64,000 nucleotides of DNA, taken from Streptomyces sp. BK208. Lineage in GTDB: Bacteria; Actinomycetota; Actinomycetes; Streptomycetales; Streptomycetaceae. Under the pieces are notes generated by a model that was not told the DNA's origin, ran no database searches, and worked only from the letters and a program-made list of their open reading frames with translations. This document shows, piece after piece, positions 18,537 to 26,752 of this stretch (positions within the stretch are counted from its first letter, which is position 1; the number at the start of each line of letters is the position of its first letter). The stretch is from contig NZ_SOAV01000004.1 in assembly GCF_004364245.1 (NCBI RefSeq), forward strand, positions 124,001-188,000, given 5' to 3'. Position numbers and translations under genes: made by a program.

Positions 18537-19269
18537 GGGCGGCCTGCCCGAGCCGCCGGGCCACGACGAGCCGGACACGGGGGCTGCCGTCGGGCCGGCG
18601 GCCGAACTCCGGCAGGGCGTGCAGGTCGGCCCGGAAGCCGGCGCGGGACAGCGCACGGCCCACGTCGCCGAGCCGGAACGTGCGGTAGTACATGACGAAC
18701 GGAGGCCGCCACAGCGCGTTGCGCACCCGCATCGCCGCGTCGAAGCCGAGCAACGTCCAGTACCCCGCCGAACCGGGCCGGGGCGGCGCGACGACCGGGA
18801 AGGCGAAGCAGCCGCCGGGGCGGAGCACGGAGCGCACCCGGCCGAACAGGCCCGGCAGTTCGCGGGGCAGGAAGTGCCCGAACGCCCCGAAGCTCACCAC
18901 GAGGTCGAAGACGGGGCCGAACGGCAGGGCACGGGCGTCCGCACGCACCCAGGACACCGCCGGGGCCGGCGGCAGGGTGCGGGCGCGCGCGACCTCCAGC
19001 ATGCCCGCGCTGAAGTCGACCCCGGTCACCCGCTCCCGGCACACCCGGGCCAGGACGTCCACGCCGGCGCCGGTGCCGCAGCACAGGTCGAGGCCGGCGG
19101 CGAAGGGTCCCATCGGCGCCAGCGCGCGGGCGGCGGCGTCCAGCAGCCGGTCCGGCGTCCGGTAGGGGGTGTGGTCGAACTTCGGCGCGAGCAGGTCGTA
19201 GCCCCGCTCGACCGACGACAGCGCCTGGACGGCGAGTTCGCGCAGGGTGGGGCCTTCGGGGCTGAACAT
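18514..19269 (-). CDS. SAM-dependent class I methyltransferase
   Basis: The 251-residue protein has the motif I sequence LDLCCGTGAGVDVL (about 61-74), then VTGVDFSAGMLEVAR and FDLVVSFGAFGHFLPRELPGLF, the UbiE/Methyltransf_11 pattern. No motif indicates the substrate. It is downstream of the PadR gene at 19274-19879 with only 4 bases between, so the two are surely one transcript; the regulator may control the methyltransferase. Confidence 0.88.
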   Translation of the reverse strand: MFSPEGPTLRELAVQALSSVERGYDLLAPKFDHTPYRTPDRLLDAAARALAPMGPFAAGLDLCCGTGAGVDVLARVCRERVTGVDFSAGMLEVARARTLPPAPAVSWVRADARALPFGPVFDLVVSFGAFGHFLPRELPGLFGRVRSVLRPGGCFAFPVVAPPRPGSAGYWTLLGFDAAMRVRNALWRPPFVMYYRTFRLGDVGRALSRAGFRADLHALPEFGRRPDGSPRVRLVVARRLGQAALSRPPAG

Positions 19270-19273
19270 CCGG

Positions 19274-19879
19274 TCAGCCTAGGGCTTGTCCGGCGTGCCC
19301 GGCGGACCCGGCGGACCCGGTGGGAGCGCGGCGCTCGTCGAGCACGGCGAGCACGCGCTCGCACCAGCGGGCGTTCTCCCGCTCGAAGGTGATCCCGGCG
19401 GCCAGGGTGAGGTAGGGCCCGACCCGGTCCGCGTCCCGCAGGTGCTCCTCCTCGGAGCGGCCGTCCAGGAGACGTTCCCGCACCCGCTCGTAGCGGGCGA
19501 GCTTGCCCAGCGCCCAGGCCCTGCGCTCCTCGACCAGCGCGCGGACGACGTGCGGGTCGACGCCGTCCATCGCCTGCATCTTGATCAGGAACTCGTCGCG
19601 GACGGCGGTGGGCCGCCGGGTCGGCTCGGCGGCGAAGGCGCCCAGCTGCTCCCGGCCGGCCGCGGTGAGCGAGAACAGCCTTTTGGTGGGCCTGCGTTCC
19701 TGCTGCACGGTCCGGGCCTCGATGAGTCCGTCGCCCGCGAGGCGCTCCAGCTCCCGGTAGAGCTGCTGCGGCGTGGCGGGCCAGAAGTTGGCGAGCGACA
19801 CGTCGAACACCTTGGACAGCTCGTAGCCCGAGGCCTCGCCCTCCAGCAGAGCGGCCAGGACGGCGTACTTGAGAGACAT
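19274..19879 (-). CDS. PadR-family transcriptional regulator
   Basis: A 201-residue PadR protein. The winged helix is at 1-80 (MSLKYAVLAALLEGEASGYELSKVFDVSLANFWPATPQQLYRELERLAGDGLI), with a coiled C-terminal domain (YERVRERLLDGRSEEEHLRDADRV) and a Gly/Ala/Ser tail of about 15 residues. It is divergent from an NTF2-fold gene; the 80-base gap contains the palindrome CTATTCAAATAG, a plausible operator. It is the second PadR regulator in the window, clearly paralogous to that at 6184-6735. Confidence 0.92.
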   Translation of the reverse strand: MSLKYAVLAALLEGEASGYELSKVFDVSLANFWPATPQQLYRELERLAGDGLIEARTVQQERRPTKRLFSLTAAGREQLGAFAAEPTRRPTAVRDEFLIKMQAMDGVDPHVVRALVEERRAWALGKLARYERVRERLLDGRSEEEHLRDADRVGPYLTLAAGITFERENARWCERVLAVLDERRAPTGSAGSAGHAGQALG

Positions 19880-19927
19880 GTCGACACGCTAGCAAGCGGA
19901 GGCCAGGACGACTACTCTACTCCACAC

Positions 19928-19939
19928 CTATTCAAATAG
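19928..19939. promoter_or_regulatory. Palindrome in the PadR / NTF2-like divergent promoter
   Basis: CTATTCAAATAG has perfect 5-bp arms around CA and lies in an unusually AT-rich 25-base patch, 21 bases upstream of the NTF2-like start and 49 bases upstream of padR. Its placement fits a shared operator for the PadR protein; binding is inferred. Confidence 0.5.
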
Positions 19940-19959
19940 TTCAGTATGAGGGAGTGGCG

Positions 19960-20370
19960 ATGCGGGCATTCCGCGAGGCGGTCGAGGCACACGACATGGA
20001 CGCCGTCGAAGCACTGCTGGCCGACGACGTGGTCTTCTCCAGCCCCGTCGTCTTCAAGCCCTACCGGGGCAAGGCGATCACGATGGCGATCCTGCGCGCG
20101 GTCGAGCGGGTCTTCGAGGACTTCCGCTACGAGCGCGTCATCGGCGAGGCGGACGGTCGCGACCACGCGCTGCTCTTCACGGCACGGGTGGGCGACCGTG
20201 AGATCGGCGGCTGCGACTTCCTGCGCCTGGACGCGTCCGGCCGCATCGCGGAACTGACGGTGATGGTGCGCCCGTTGTCGGGCGCTCAGGCCCTCCAGGC
20301 CGCCATGGCGGCGCAGTTCGAGCGGGTCGCGCAGGAGGCGGCGGAGGCCGGGGCGCGTTCGGCCGACTGA
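19960..20370 (+). CDS. NTF2-like (SnoaL-type) protein
   Basis: ATG 19960 is preferred over the in-frame GTG at 19954, because the GAGGG ribosome site at 19948-19952 is 7 nt from the former and nearly touches the latter. The 136 residues form a cone-shaped NTF2 fold (FREAVEAHDMDAVEALLADDVVFSSPVVFKPYRGKAITMAILRAVERVFEDFRYERVIGE). This is typical of small proteins that bind or isomerise hydrophobic ligands. The catalytic role is unknown. It is divergent from padR and probably controlled by it. Confidence 0.85.
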   Translation: MRAFREAVEAHDMDAVEALLADDVVFSSPVVFKPYRGKAITMAILRAVERVFEDFRYERVIGEADGRDHALLFTARVGDREIGGCDFLRLDASGRIAELTVMVRPLSGAQALQAAMAAQFERVAQEAAEAGARSAD

Positions 20371-20845
20371 CCCCGGCAGGAGCGTGCGGAAGACGTGTGG
20401 ACACGTGCGGAAGAGGAATGCCTCATCCGCACGGGACACGTGCGGATGAGGCACGCCGCACGCCCGGGACGCGTGCGGATGACGCACGCGGCACGCGCGG
20501 AAGCGGGAACAAGCCCCTGACCGGCCGTGTTGCAGGGGGTGGGACCTCGATGGTCCCGCCCGACCGCCACGGCACCGCATCCCGTGGTACGGTGCGGACA
20601 GCACTTGTGTACGCCCCTTCGTTCCGGGGCGCCGGTGCCAGTTTCCCTTCGGTTCGCGGACCCGCCCGTCCAGGTGCGACCGGCTCGTCCGCTTCTCAGC
20701 ACGACCTCACGAGCGGGATTCTCGTCCCCGCCCGGTCCGAGGCGCTGTTCCCCGCCGTCCGGAGGCGTGTCGTCCGACCCCTCGCGCGGCTTCCCCCCTT
20801 CCCTCCGCATGTTCCATGCCCGTGTCCTCGAAAGGACCGACCACC
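20371..20845 (+). promoter_or_regulatory. Repeat-rich 475-base leader of the Rho-like gene
   Basis: Five direct copies of CGTGCGGA(A/T)GA-type elements occur at about 20384, 20404, 20439, 20472 and 20495. A perfect 15-bp hairpin sits among them at 20419-20453. The region after 20520 has no recognisable coding frame with normal codon bias. E. coli rho is autoregulated by termination in its own leader, so a structured leader in front of a Rho paralog may be an attenuator. That is inference. Confidence 0.5.
20419..20453 (+). terminator. Perfect 15-bp hairpin in the rho-like leader
   Basis: TGCCTCATCCGCACG (20419-20433) pairs perfectly with 20439-20453 around a 5-nt GGACA loop. It lies 49 bases after the NTF2-like stop, so it could simply terminate that gene, or act as an attenuator for the Rho-like gene downstream. 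There is no U-tract. Confidence 0.6.
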
Positions 20846-21985
20846 ATGACCACCACACTCGAACACCCCCCTGTCCAGCAGTCCCCGGCCGAGATCGCGA
20901 GCGGTGTCCTCGACATCGAAGCGGGCGGCAAGGGGCGTCTGCGCGGCAAGAGCCTGCACGCCGAACCCACCGACCCCGTCCTCCCGGCCGCGTTGATCCG
21001 CCGGCACGGGCTGCGCAGGGGCGACCTCGTCGAGGGGGTGCGCGGCGACCGGCTCACCCTGAGCGACGTCGTCCGCGTCAACGGCCGCTCCCCCGGCCGG
21101 CCGGGCGCACGGCGGCACTTCGCCGACCTGACCCCGCTGCACCCGCACGAGCGGCTGCGGCTCGAACACCCGGCGGCGGGCCTCACCGGGCGCGTCGCCG
21201 ACCTGATGGCCCCCGTCGGCAAGGGACAGCGCGGCCTGATCGTCGCGCCGCCCAAGACCGGCAAGACCGTCCTCCTCCAGCAGATCGCGGCCGCGGTGGC
21301 CGGCAACCACCCCGAGTCCCGCCTGATGGTGGTGCTGCTCGACGAACGCCCCGAGGAGGTCACCGACATGCGGCGCTCCGTACGGGGCGAGGTGTACGCC
21401 TCGACCTTCGACCGCAGCGCCAAGGAGCACATCGCGCTCGCCGAGCTGGTGATCGAGCGGGCCAAGCGGCTCGTCGAGGCCGGGGAGGACGTCGTCGTCC
21501 TCCTCGACTCCCTCACCCGGCTGTGCAGGGCGCACAACAACGCCGCCTCGTCCGGCGGCCGCACGCTGAGCGGCGGCGTGGACGCGGGTGCGCTGCTGGG
21601 TCCCAAGCGGTTCTTCGGCGCGGCCCGCACCGCCGAGGAGGGCGGCTCCCTCACCATTCTCGCCACCGCCCTGGTGGAGACCGGCTCGCGCGCCGACGAC
21701 TTCTACTTCGAAGAGCTCAAGAGCACCGGCAACATGGAGCTGCGGCTGAACCGCGAGCTCGCCTCCCGCCGGGTCTTCCCGGCCGTGGATCTGACCGGCT
21801 CCGGCACCCGGCGCGAGGAACTCCTGCTGTCCGCCGCCGAGACGAGCGCCGTGCGCGGGCTGCGGCGGGCCCTGGGGACCCGCGACGGGCAGTCCGGCGT
21901 GGAGACCCTGCTGGAACGGCTGCGCCGGACGCCGGACAACGCCACCTTCCTGCGGCAGGTGCAGCCGACGCTGCCCGCCGGCTGA
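20846..21985 (+). CDS. Short divergent transcription termination factor Rho paralog
   Basis: ATG 20846 lies behind GAAAGGA. The 379-residue protein aligns with the E. coli Rho motor: Walker A PPKTGKT (135-141), Walker B VVVLLD (D221), the Q-loop region up to GGVDAGALLGPKRFFGAARTAEEGGSLT, and the R-loop ELKSTGNMEL with K292. It lacks the N-terminal helical bundle and the long acidic/RG-rich insertion of the main actinobacterial Rho. In the OB-fold the GFGFLR motif, whose phenylalanines grip RNA in E. coli Rho, reads GKGRLR (28-33), and the Y80 region reads PTDPVLPAAL. RNA-dependent ATPase function is plausible, but primary-site binding should differ. It is monocistronic. Confidence 0.9.
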   Translation: MTTTLEHPPVQQSPAEIASGVLDIEAGGKGRLRGKSLHAEPTDPVLPAALIRRHGLRRGDLVEGVRGDRLTLSDVVRVNGRSPGRPGARRHFADLTPLHPHERLRLEHPAAGLTGRVADLMAPVGKGQRGLIVAPPKTGKTVLLQQIAAAVAGNHPESRLMVVLLDERPEEVTDMRRSVRGEVYASTFDRSAKEHIALAELVIERAKRLVEAGEDVVVLLDSLTRLCRAHNNAASSGGRTLSGGVDAGALLGPKRFFGAARTAEEGGSLTILATALVETGSRADDFYFEELKSTGNMELRLNRELASRRVFPAVDLTGSGTRREELLLSAAETSAVRGLRRALGTRDGQSGVETLLERLRRTPDNATFLRQVQPTLPAG

Positions 21986-22109
21986 CCCCGCCCGCCGGAC
22001 CGCCGCCACGGCGTTCACACCGGCCCCTCGCTACGGCATTCGGGTGCTCGCGGGCGCGACCCGGCCCGGTCAGCGTGGCGGTTCGGGGGCCCGTTCCTAC
22101 GTTTGCGGT

Positions 22110-23282
22110 ATGACTATCGGATTCTCATCTCGGGCGGTTCGGTCCACCTGCTTGCTCTGCGTGGCGGGTCTGCTGACGCTCGTGCCCGCCGCCGCGGCCG
22201 CACGCCCGGGAGGGCCGGACCCCCTCCCGCCCGGCGGCACGACGGCGCGGACGTCGCCGCTGTACCGCTCAGGTACGCAGGTCCGGCCGCACCCCGGAGC
22301 GCCCCGGGTCCCCGAAGTCTCCGCCCTGTCCTGGGTCGTGGCCGACGCCGGCACGGGCGACGTGCTGGCGGCGCACGACGCGCACCGCAGGCTGCCGCCG
22401 GCCAGCACCCTCAAGACGCTGTTCGCCCTCACGGTGCTGCCGGCGCTGCCGGGCGGCCTCCACCACGAGGTCAGCACCGAGGACCTGGCCGGCATCGGCC
22501 CGGGCAGCAGCCTGGTCGGTGTCGTCGAGGGGCAGACCTACCGGCTCTCCGACCTGTGGAACGGCGTCTTCCTCAACTCGGGCAACGACGCCGTGCACGT
22601 CCTCGCCTCGCTGACCGGCGGCTGGAGCGCCACCGCCGCCCGGATGCAGGCCGAGGCCCGCGCGCTCGGCGCCCGTGACACCCATGTCCGCTCGCCCGAC
22701 GGGTACGACACCCCGGGGCAGGTCTCCTCGGCGTACGACCTGGCCGTCTTCGGCCGGGCCGGGCTGCGGCGGCCCGACTTCGCCCGGTACTGCGCCACGG
22801 TCGACGCGCTGTTCCCGGGGCGCGACGGGAGCGCGTACGGGATCATGAACACCAACCGGCTGCTCACCGGGGCCGACGGGGTGGCGCCGTACCCGGGGAT
22901 GATCGGCGTCAAGAACGGCTACACCAGCAACGCCGGCAACACGCTCATCGCCGCCGCCCGACGTGAGGGGCGGACCCTGGTCGTCACCGTGATGAACCCT
23001 CAGGACGGCGGCGGCCACGCCGTCTACGAGGAGGCCCGTGCGCTGCTCGACTGGGGATTCGCTGCGGACGGGGAGGTCGATCCGGTGGGCTCGCTCGTAC
23101 CGGAGAGCGGCCGGCCCCGGCAGGGACCGCAGGCCGAGCCCGCGCCGGTGGCCGTCGCGAAGCCGGCGGAGAACGAGCCCGGCTGGGAGGAGACCGGCGC
23201 GATCCTGGCGGCCGCGGGCCTCGGGGCCGGCGTCGTGGCACTCGCCCTGCGGCTCAAGCTCGTACGGGACGCCGGGAGTTGA
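22110..23282 (+). CDS. D-alanyl-D-alanine carboxypeptidase (PBP5-like, S11)
   Basis: The 390-residue protein trims the terminal D-Ala of peptidoglycan stem peptides outside the membrane. A signal peptide spans about 1-32 (LLCVAGLLTLVPAAAAA). Active-site motifs are SxxK as S99-TLK102, SGN as LNSGNDAV, and the third motif as GVKNGYTSNAGNTL, KNG replacing the usual KTG. After a Pro-rich linker the C-terminus has one hydrophobic helix (AILAAAGLGAGVVALALRL) and a basic end, which anchors it to the membrane. The start ATG 22110 has no strong ribosome site. Confidence 0.9.
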   Translation: MTIGFSSRAVRSTCLLCVAGLLTLVPAAAAARPGGPDPLPPGGTTARTSPLYRSGTQVRPHPGAPRVPEVSALSWVVADAGTGDVLAAHDAHRRLPPASTLKTLFALTVLPALPGGLHHEVSTEDLAGIGPGSSLVGVVEGQTYRLSDLWNGVFLNSGNDAVHVLASLTGGWSATAARMQAEARALGARDTHVRSPDGYDTPGQVSSAYDLAVFGRAGLRRPDFARYCATVDALFPGRDGSAYGIMNTNRLLTGADGVAPYPGMIGVKNGYTSNAGNTLIAAARREGRTLVVTVMNPQDGGGHAVYEEARALLDWGFAADGEVDPVGSLVPESGRPRQGPQAEPAPVAVAKPAENEPGWEETGAILAAAGLGAGVVALALRLKLVRDAGS

Positions 23283-23307
23283 CGGTGGCGTCCCGCGTCC
23301 CGTCCAC

Positions 23308-24231
23308 TCAGAACACCGACAGTCCGGTCAGGGTCGTGAAGCGGTCCAGGGCCGCCACCCCGGCCACCGAGTTGCCCCGCTCGTCCAGGCCGGGGCTCCA
23401 CACGCACAGCGTGCAGTGGCCCGGCACGACCGCGATGATGCCGCCGCCGACCCCGCTCTTGCCCGGCAGGCCCACCCGGTGTGCGAAGTCACCGGCCGCG
23501 TCGTAGGTGCCGCAGGTCAGCATCACCGCGTTGACCTGCTTGGCCCGGCTGCGGCTGAGCAGCCGGGTGCCGTCGGCCCGGATGCCGTGCCGGGCGAGGA
23601 AGCCCGTCGCCAGGGCCAGGTCGGCGCAGGAGGCGGCGACGGAGCACTGGCGGAAGTACTGCTGGAGCAGCACCGGCACGGGGTTGTCGATGTTGCCGTA
23701 GGACGCCATGAAGTGGGCGAGGGCGGCGTTCCGGTCGCCGTGCGCGGCTTCGGAGGCGGCGACCTCCTCGTCGTAGGTCAGATCCGGGTTGCCGCTCTCC
23801 GCGCGCAGGAAGGCGAGCAGTTCACCGGCCGCGTCTCCGGTCCGGGTGTGCAGCCGGTCGGTGACGACGAGGGCGCCCGCGTTGATGAACGGGTTGCGCG
23901 GGATGCCGTTCTCGTACTCCAGCTGCACCAGGGAGTTGAACGGGTTGCCGGACGGCTCCCGGCCCACGTGGTCCCACAGGGCGTCGCCCTCCCTGGCCAG
24001 GTCGAGGGCGAGGGTGAAGACCTTGGTGATGGACTGGGCCGAGAACGGCTCCCGCCAGTCCCCCACGCCGTACACCGTGCCGTCCGGTTCGGCGACGGCC
24101 ATGCCGAAGCGGCGCGGGTCGAGGGCGGCGAGCGCCGGGATGTAGTCGGCGGGCCGGCCGCTGCCCGGCGTCCGCTCGATCTCCTCGGCGATGCGTTCCA
24201 GGACCGGCCGGAAGGTCGTCGGTGTGCTCAT
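23308..24231 (-). CDS. glsA: Glutaminase (serine-dependent GlsA type)
   Basis: It hydrolyses L-glutamine to glutamate and ammonia. The 307 residues are the family length. The beta-lactamase-like SxxK pair lies in GDWREPFSAQSITKVFTLAL, followed by the GNPFNSLVQLEYENGIPRNPFINAGALV signature, and GLPGKSGVGGGIIAVVPG near the C-terminus. There is no signal peptide. ATG 24231 is favoured over the in-frame ATG at 24240 because of its spacing to GGGGAGA. It ends 25 bases from the convergent carboxypeptidase gene. Confidence 0.93.
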   Translation of the reverse strand: MSTPTTFRPVLERIAEEIERTPGSGRPADYIPALAALDPRRFGMAVAEPDGTVYGVGDWREPFSAQSITKVFTLALDLAREGDALWDHVGREPSGNPFNSLVQLEYENGIPRNPFINAGALVVTDRLHTRTGDAAGELLAFLRAESGNPDLTYDEEVAASEAAHGDRNAALAHFMASYGNIDNPVPVLLQQYFRQCSVAASCADLALATGFLARHGIRADGTRLLSRSRAKQVNAVMLTCGTYDAAGDFAHRVGLPGKSGVGGGIIAVVPGHCTLCVWSPGLDERGNSVAGVAALDRFTTLTGLSVF

Positions 24232-24373
24232 GATCGCCATTCTCCCCTCGGGCCGGGCCGGGCGCCGGAGGAGGCAGCGGGAGGACCCCCGCCCGGGGGT
24301 GGTGCTGGCCACACCCCCGTTTCGGGGGCGGACGCCATTCTGCGGCCGGTGTCCCGTTCACATACTCGGGTAC

Positions 24374-25432
24374 ATGGTCAATTCAACGGTGCTCGTCGAG
24401 AGCCGGCCCACGGGCGCACAGGGGAAGAGCCGCGACAAGGGAAGCGACTTCTCCGAACTGTCGCGGCGCATAGCCGACGCGGGGCTGCTCAGGCGCCGCC
24501 CGCTCTACTACACGGTGCGGTTCGGCGCCGTCGCCCTCGCGCTCGCGGGCGGTGTCGCCGCGTTCGTCGCCCTGGGGGACAGCTGGAGCCAGCTCTTCGT
24601 CGCGGTCGGGCTCGCCGTCGTCTTCGGCCAGCTCGGGCTCGCGGCCCACGACCTCGCCCACCGGCAGGTCTTCTCGCGCCGGCGCCCCAGCGAGGCGGGC
24701 GGTCTGCTGGTGGCCGACCTGCTGCTCGGCATGAGTTACGGCTGGTGGATGAACAAGCACACCCGCCACCACGCCAATCCCAACCACGAGGAGAAGGACC
24801 CGGACGTCTCCCCCGACATCCTGGTGTGGTCCCGGGGGCAGGCGAGCCGGGCGACCGGGTTGCCGCGTTTCGTCGGCAGGCACCAGGCCGCCCTGTTCTT
24901 CCCGCTGCTGACGCTGGAAGGGCTCAATCTGAGCTTCAACAGCTTCAAGGCGCTGGGCGGCCGGGCCGTGAAGCGCCCGGTCCTGGAGGGCACGCTGCTC
25001 GTCGCCCACTTCGCGGTGTACTTCGGCGGCCTGTTCACGGTCCTCTCCCCCGGCAAGGCGCTCGCCTTCCTCGTCGTGCACCAGGGTCTGTTCGGCATCT
25101 ACCTGGGTTCGGTCTTCGCGCCCAACCACAAGGGCATGCCGATGATCGAGGAGGGCACACGGCTGGACTTCCTGCGCCGTCAGGTCCTGACCTCCCGCAA
25201 CGTGCGGGGCGGCGCGCTCGTGGACGCCTTCATGGGCGGCCTCAACTACCAGATCGAGCACCATCTCTTCCCCAGCATGCCGACTCCCGCCCTCGGCCGG
25301 GCCCAGGCCATCACCGAGGCGTACTGCGCCGAGCTGGGCGTGCCGTACCACCAGACGGGGCTGCTGGCCTCGCACCGCGAGGCACTGCGCCACATGCGCA
25401 GCGTCGGGGAGCCGCTGCGCGCCGCCCGCTGA
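24374..25432 (+). CDS. Membrane fatty acid desaturase
   Basis: The 352-residue protein has the three histidine boxes of acyl-lipid front-end/delta desaturases: HDLAHRQ, HTRHH (in WMNKHTRHHANPNHEEKDPDVSP) and QIEHH (in LNYQIEHHLFPSMP). Hydrophobic helices occur at about 53-105, 170-190 and 205-250. It inserts a cis double bond into membrane acyl chains, using di-iron and ferredoxin. No fused cytochrome b5 is present. The ATG at 24374 lacks a ribosome site, and CATACT lies about 10 bases upstream, so translation could be nearly leaderless. Confidence 0.9.
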   Translation: MVNSTVLVESRPTGAQGKSRDKGSDFSELSRRIADAGLLRRRPLYYTVRFGAVALALAGGVAAFVALGDSWSQLFVAVGLAVVFGQLGLAAHDLAHRQVFSRRRPSEAGGLLVADLLLGMSYGWWMNKHTRHHANPNHEEKDPDVSPDILVWSRGQASRATGLPRFVGRHQAALFFPLLTLEGLNLSFNSFKALGGRAVKRPVLEGTLLVAHFAVYFGGLFTVLSPGKALAFLVVHQGLFGIYLGSVFAPNHKGMPMIEEGTRLDFLRRQVLTSRNVRGGALVDAFMGGLNYQIEHHLFPSMPTPALGRAQAITEAYCAELGVPYHQTGLLASHREALRHMRSVGEPLRAAR

Positions 25433-25501
25433 GCGGCCGGGCCGAGCGGCGGTCCCGGCGGTCGGCTGTCCGGGCCGCACGGCGCCCGGCCGGCCCGGCG
25501 G

Positions 25502-26338
25502 TCAGCTGTGCAGCACCCCCGTGCCGAGCAGCCCGAACAGCAGGACACCGACGGCGATCCGGTAGATCACGAAGGTGTTGAAGGTGTGCTGGGCGACGAA
25601 CTTCAGCAGCCAGGCGATGGAGGCGTAGGCCACCACGAAGGAGACGAGGGTGCCGACCGCCAGCGGTGCGGCGCCCGTCCCGGTGCCCAGCGCGTCCTTC
25701 AGCTCGTACAGGCCGGCCCCGGTCAGGGCCGGGATGCCGAGGAAGAAGGACAGCCGGGTGGCGGCGACCCGGTCGAGGTCGAGCAGCAGGGCGGTGGACA
25801 TGGTGGCGCCGGAGCGGGAGAAGCCCGGGAAGAGCAGGGCGAGGATCTGGGAGCCGCCGACCAGCATGGCGTCCGTGAAGGACGTGTCGTCCTCGCCCCG
25901 CTTGTGCCGCCCGGTGCGGTCGGCCCACCACATCACGGCGCTGCCGACGATCAGCGAGCCCGCCACCACCCACAGCGAGGCGAGCGGGCCCTTGATCAGG
26001 GACTTGGCGGCCAGACCGACGACCACCACGGGGACGGTGGCGAGGATGACCCACCAGGCGAACTTGTAGTCGTGGTGGTACCGCTCCTCCCGGTCGCGCA
26101 GGCCGCGCCCCCAGGCGGAGACGATCCGCGCGATGTCCTTGGAGAAGTAGACGAGCACGGCGGCGATCGCACCGACCTGGATGACCGCGGAGAAGCCGAT
26201 GACGGCGTCGTCGTCGACGGGGATGCCCATCAGCCCCTCGACGATCTTGAGGTGCCCGGTGGAGGAGACGGGCAGGAACTCGGTCACCCCCTCGACGGCT
26301 CCGAGGACGACGGCCTGACCGATGCTGATGGCGCTCAT
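25502..26338 (-). CDS. uppP: Undecaprenyl-diphosphatase UppP (BacA)
   Basis: An integral membrane phosphatase that recycles the undecaprenyl pyrophosphate carrier of cell wall synthesis; extra copies give bacitracin tolerance. The 278 residues have the two family motifs, AVVLGAVEGVTEFLPVSSTGHL at the N-terminus and LFPGFSRSGATMSTALLLDLDR in the middle, with about eight transmembrane helices. It lies 39 bases downstream of the fluoride channel pair on the same strand and may be cotranscribed. Confidence 0.95.
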   Translation of the reverse strand: MSAISIGQAVVLGAVEGVTEFLPVSSTGHLKIVEGLMGIPVDDDAVIGFSAVIQVGAIAAVLVYFSKDIARIVSAWGRGLRDREERYHHDYKFAWWVILATVPVVVVGLAAKSLIKGPLASLWVVAGSLIVGSAVMWWADRTGRHKRGEDDTSFTDAMLVGGSQILALLFPGFSRSGATMSTALLLDLDRVAATRLSFFLGIPALTGAGLYELKDALGTGTGAAPLAVGTLVSFVVAYASIAWLLKFVAQHTFNTFVIYRIAVGVLLFGLLGTGVLHS

Positions 26339-26377
26339 AACATCCAGTTCCTACTACACCCGGCTGTGTGCCCGGCG

Positions 26378-26752
26378 TCAGGTCCAGAGCGCGTCGGCCA
26401 GCGTCACCCCCGCGAACGCCGCCGCGAGGCCGGCCGCCACGCCCGCGACGACGTTCACGGCGGCCGGCAGGCGCGCGCCGGTCTCGGTCAGCCGGAGCGT
26501 CTCGTAGGAGAAGGTCGAGTACGTCGTCAGGGCGCCGCACAGTCCGGTCCCCAGTAGCAGCCGCACCTCGGAACCGGCCGCTCCGGCCAGGGCGGCCCCC
26601 GTCAGCAGACCGAGGACCAGGCTGCCGGTCACGTTGACCGTGAAGGTGCCCCAGGGGAAGGCGGAGCCGTGCCGGGACTGCACGGCCCGGTCGGTGAGGT
26701 AGCGCAGCGGGGCACCGATCATGCCGCCCGCGACGACCAGCAGCCAGTTCAC
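26378..26752 (-). CDS. crcB: Fluoride efflux channel FluC (CrcB), subunit 1
   Basis: A 124-residue, four-helix Fluc channel protein. It has [13 protein letters not shown] (helix 1 with conserved Gly and Arg), the asparagine of [14 protein letters not shown] (helix 2) and [12 protein letters not shown], the T-x-S/T-F phenylalanine-box loop. Fluc channels are dual-topology dimers that leak fluoride outward. The GTG complementary to 26750-26752 overlaps the upstream crcB stop by 4 bases, so the two are made together. Confidence 0.93.
   Translation of the reverse strand: MNWLLVVAGGMIGAPLRYLTDRAVQSRHGSAFPWGTFTVNVTGSLVLGLLTGAALAGAAGSEVRLLLGTGLCGALTTYSTFSYETLRLTETGARLPAAVNVVAGVAAGLAAAFAGVTLADALWT

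Noticed and set aside
20371..20604. Minus-strand frame with VRHPHASRA-type peptide repeats
   Set aside because: The peptide repeat is only a translation of the DNA repeats in the rho-like leader; no start signal.
25436..25499. 9-bp inverted repeat between desaturase and uppP as a terminator
   Set aside because: The loop would be 46 bases and the arms are simple GC runs expected by chance at this composition.
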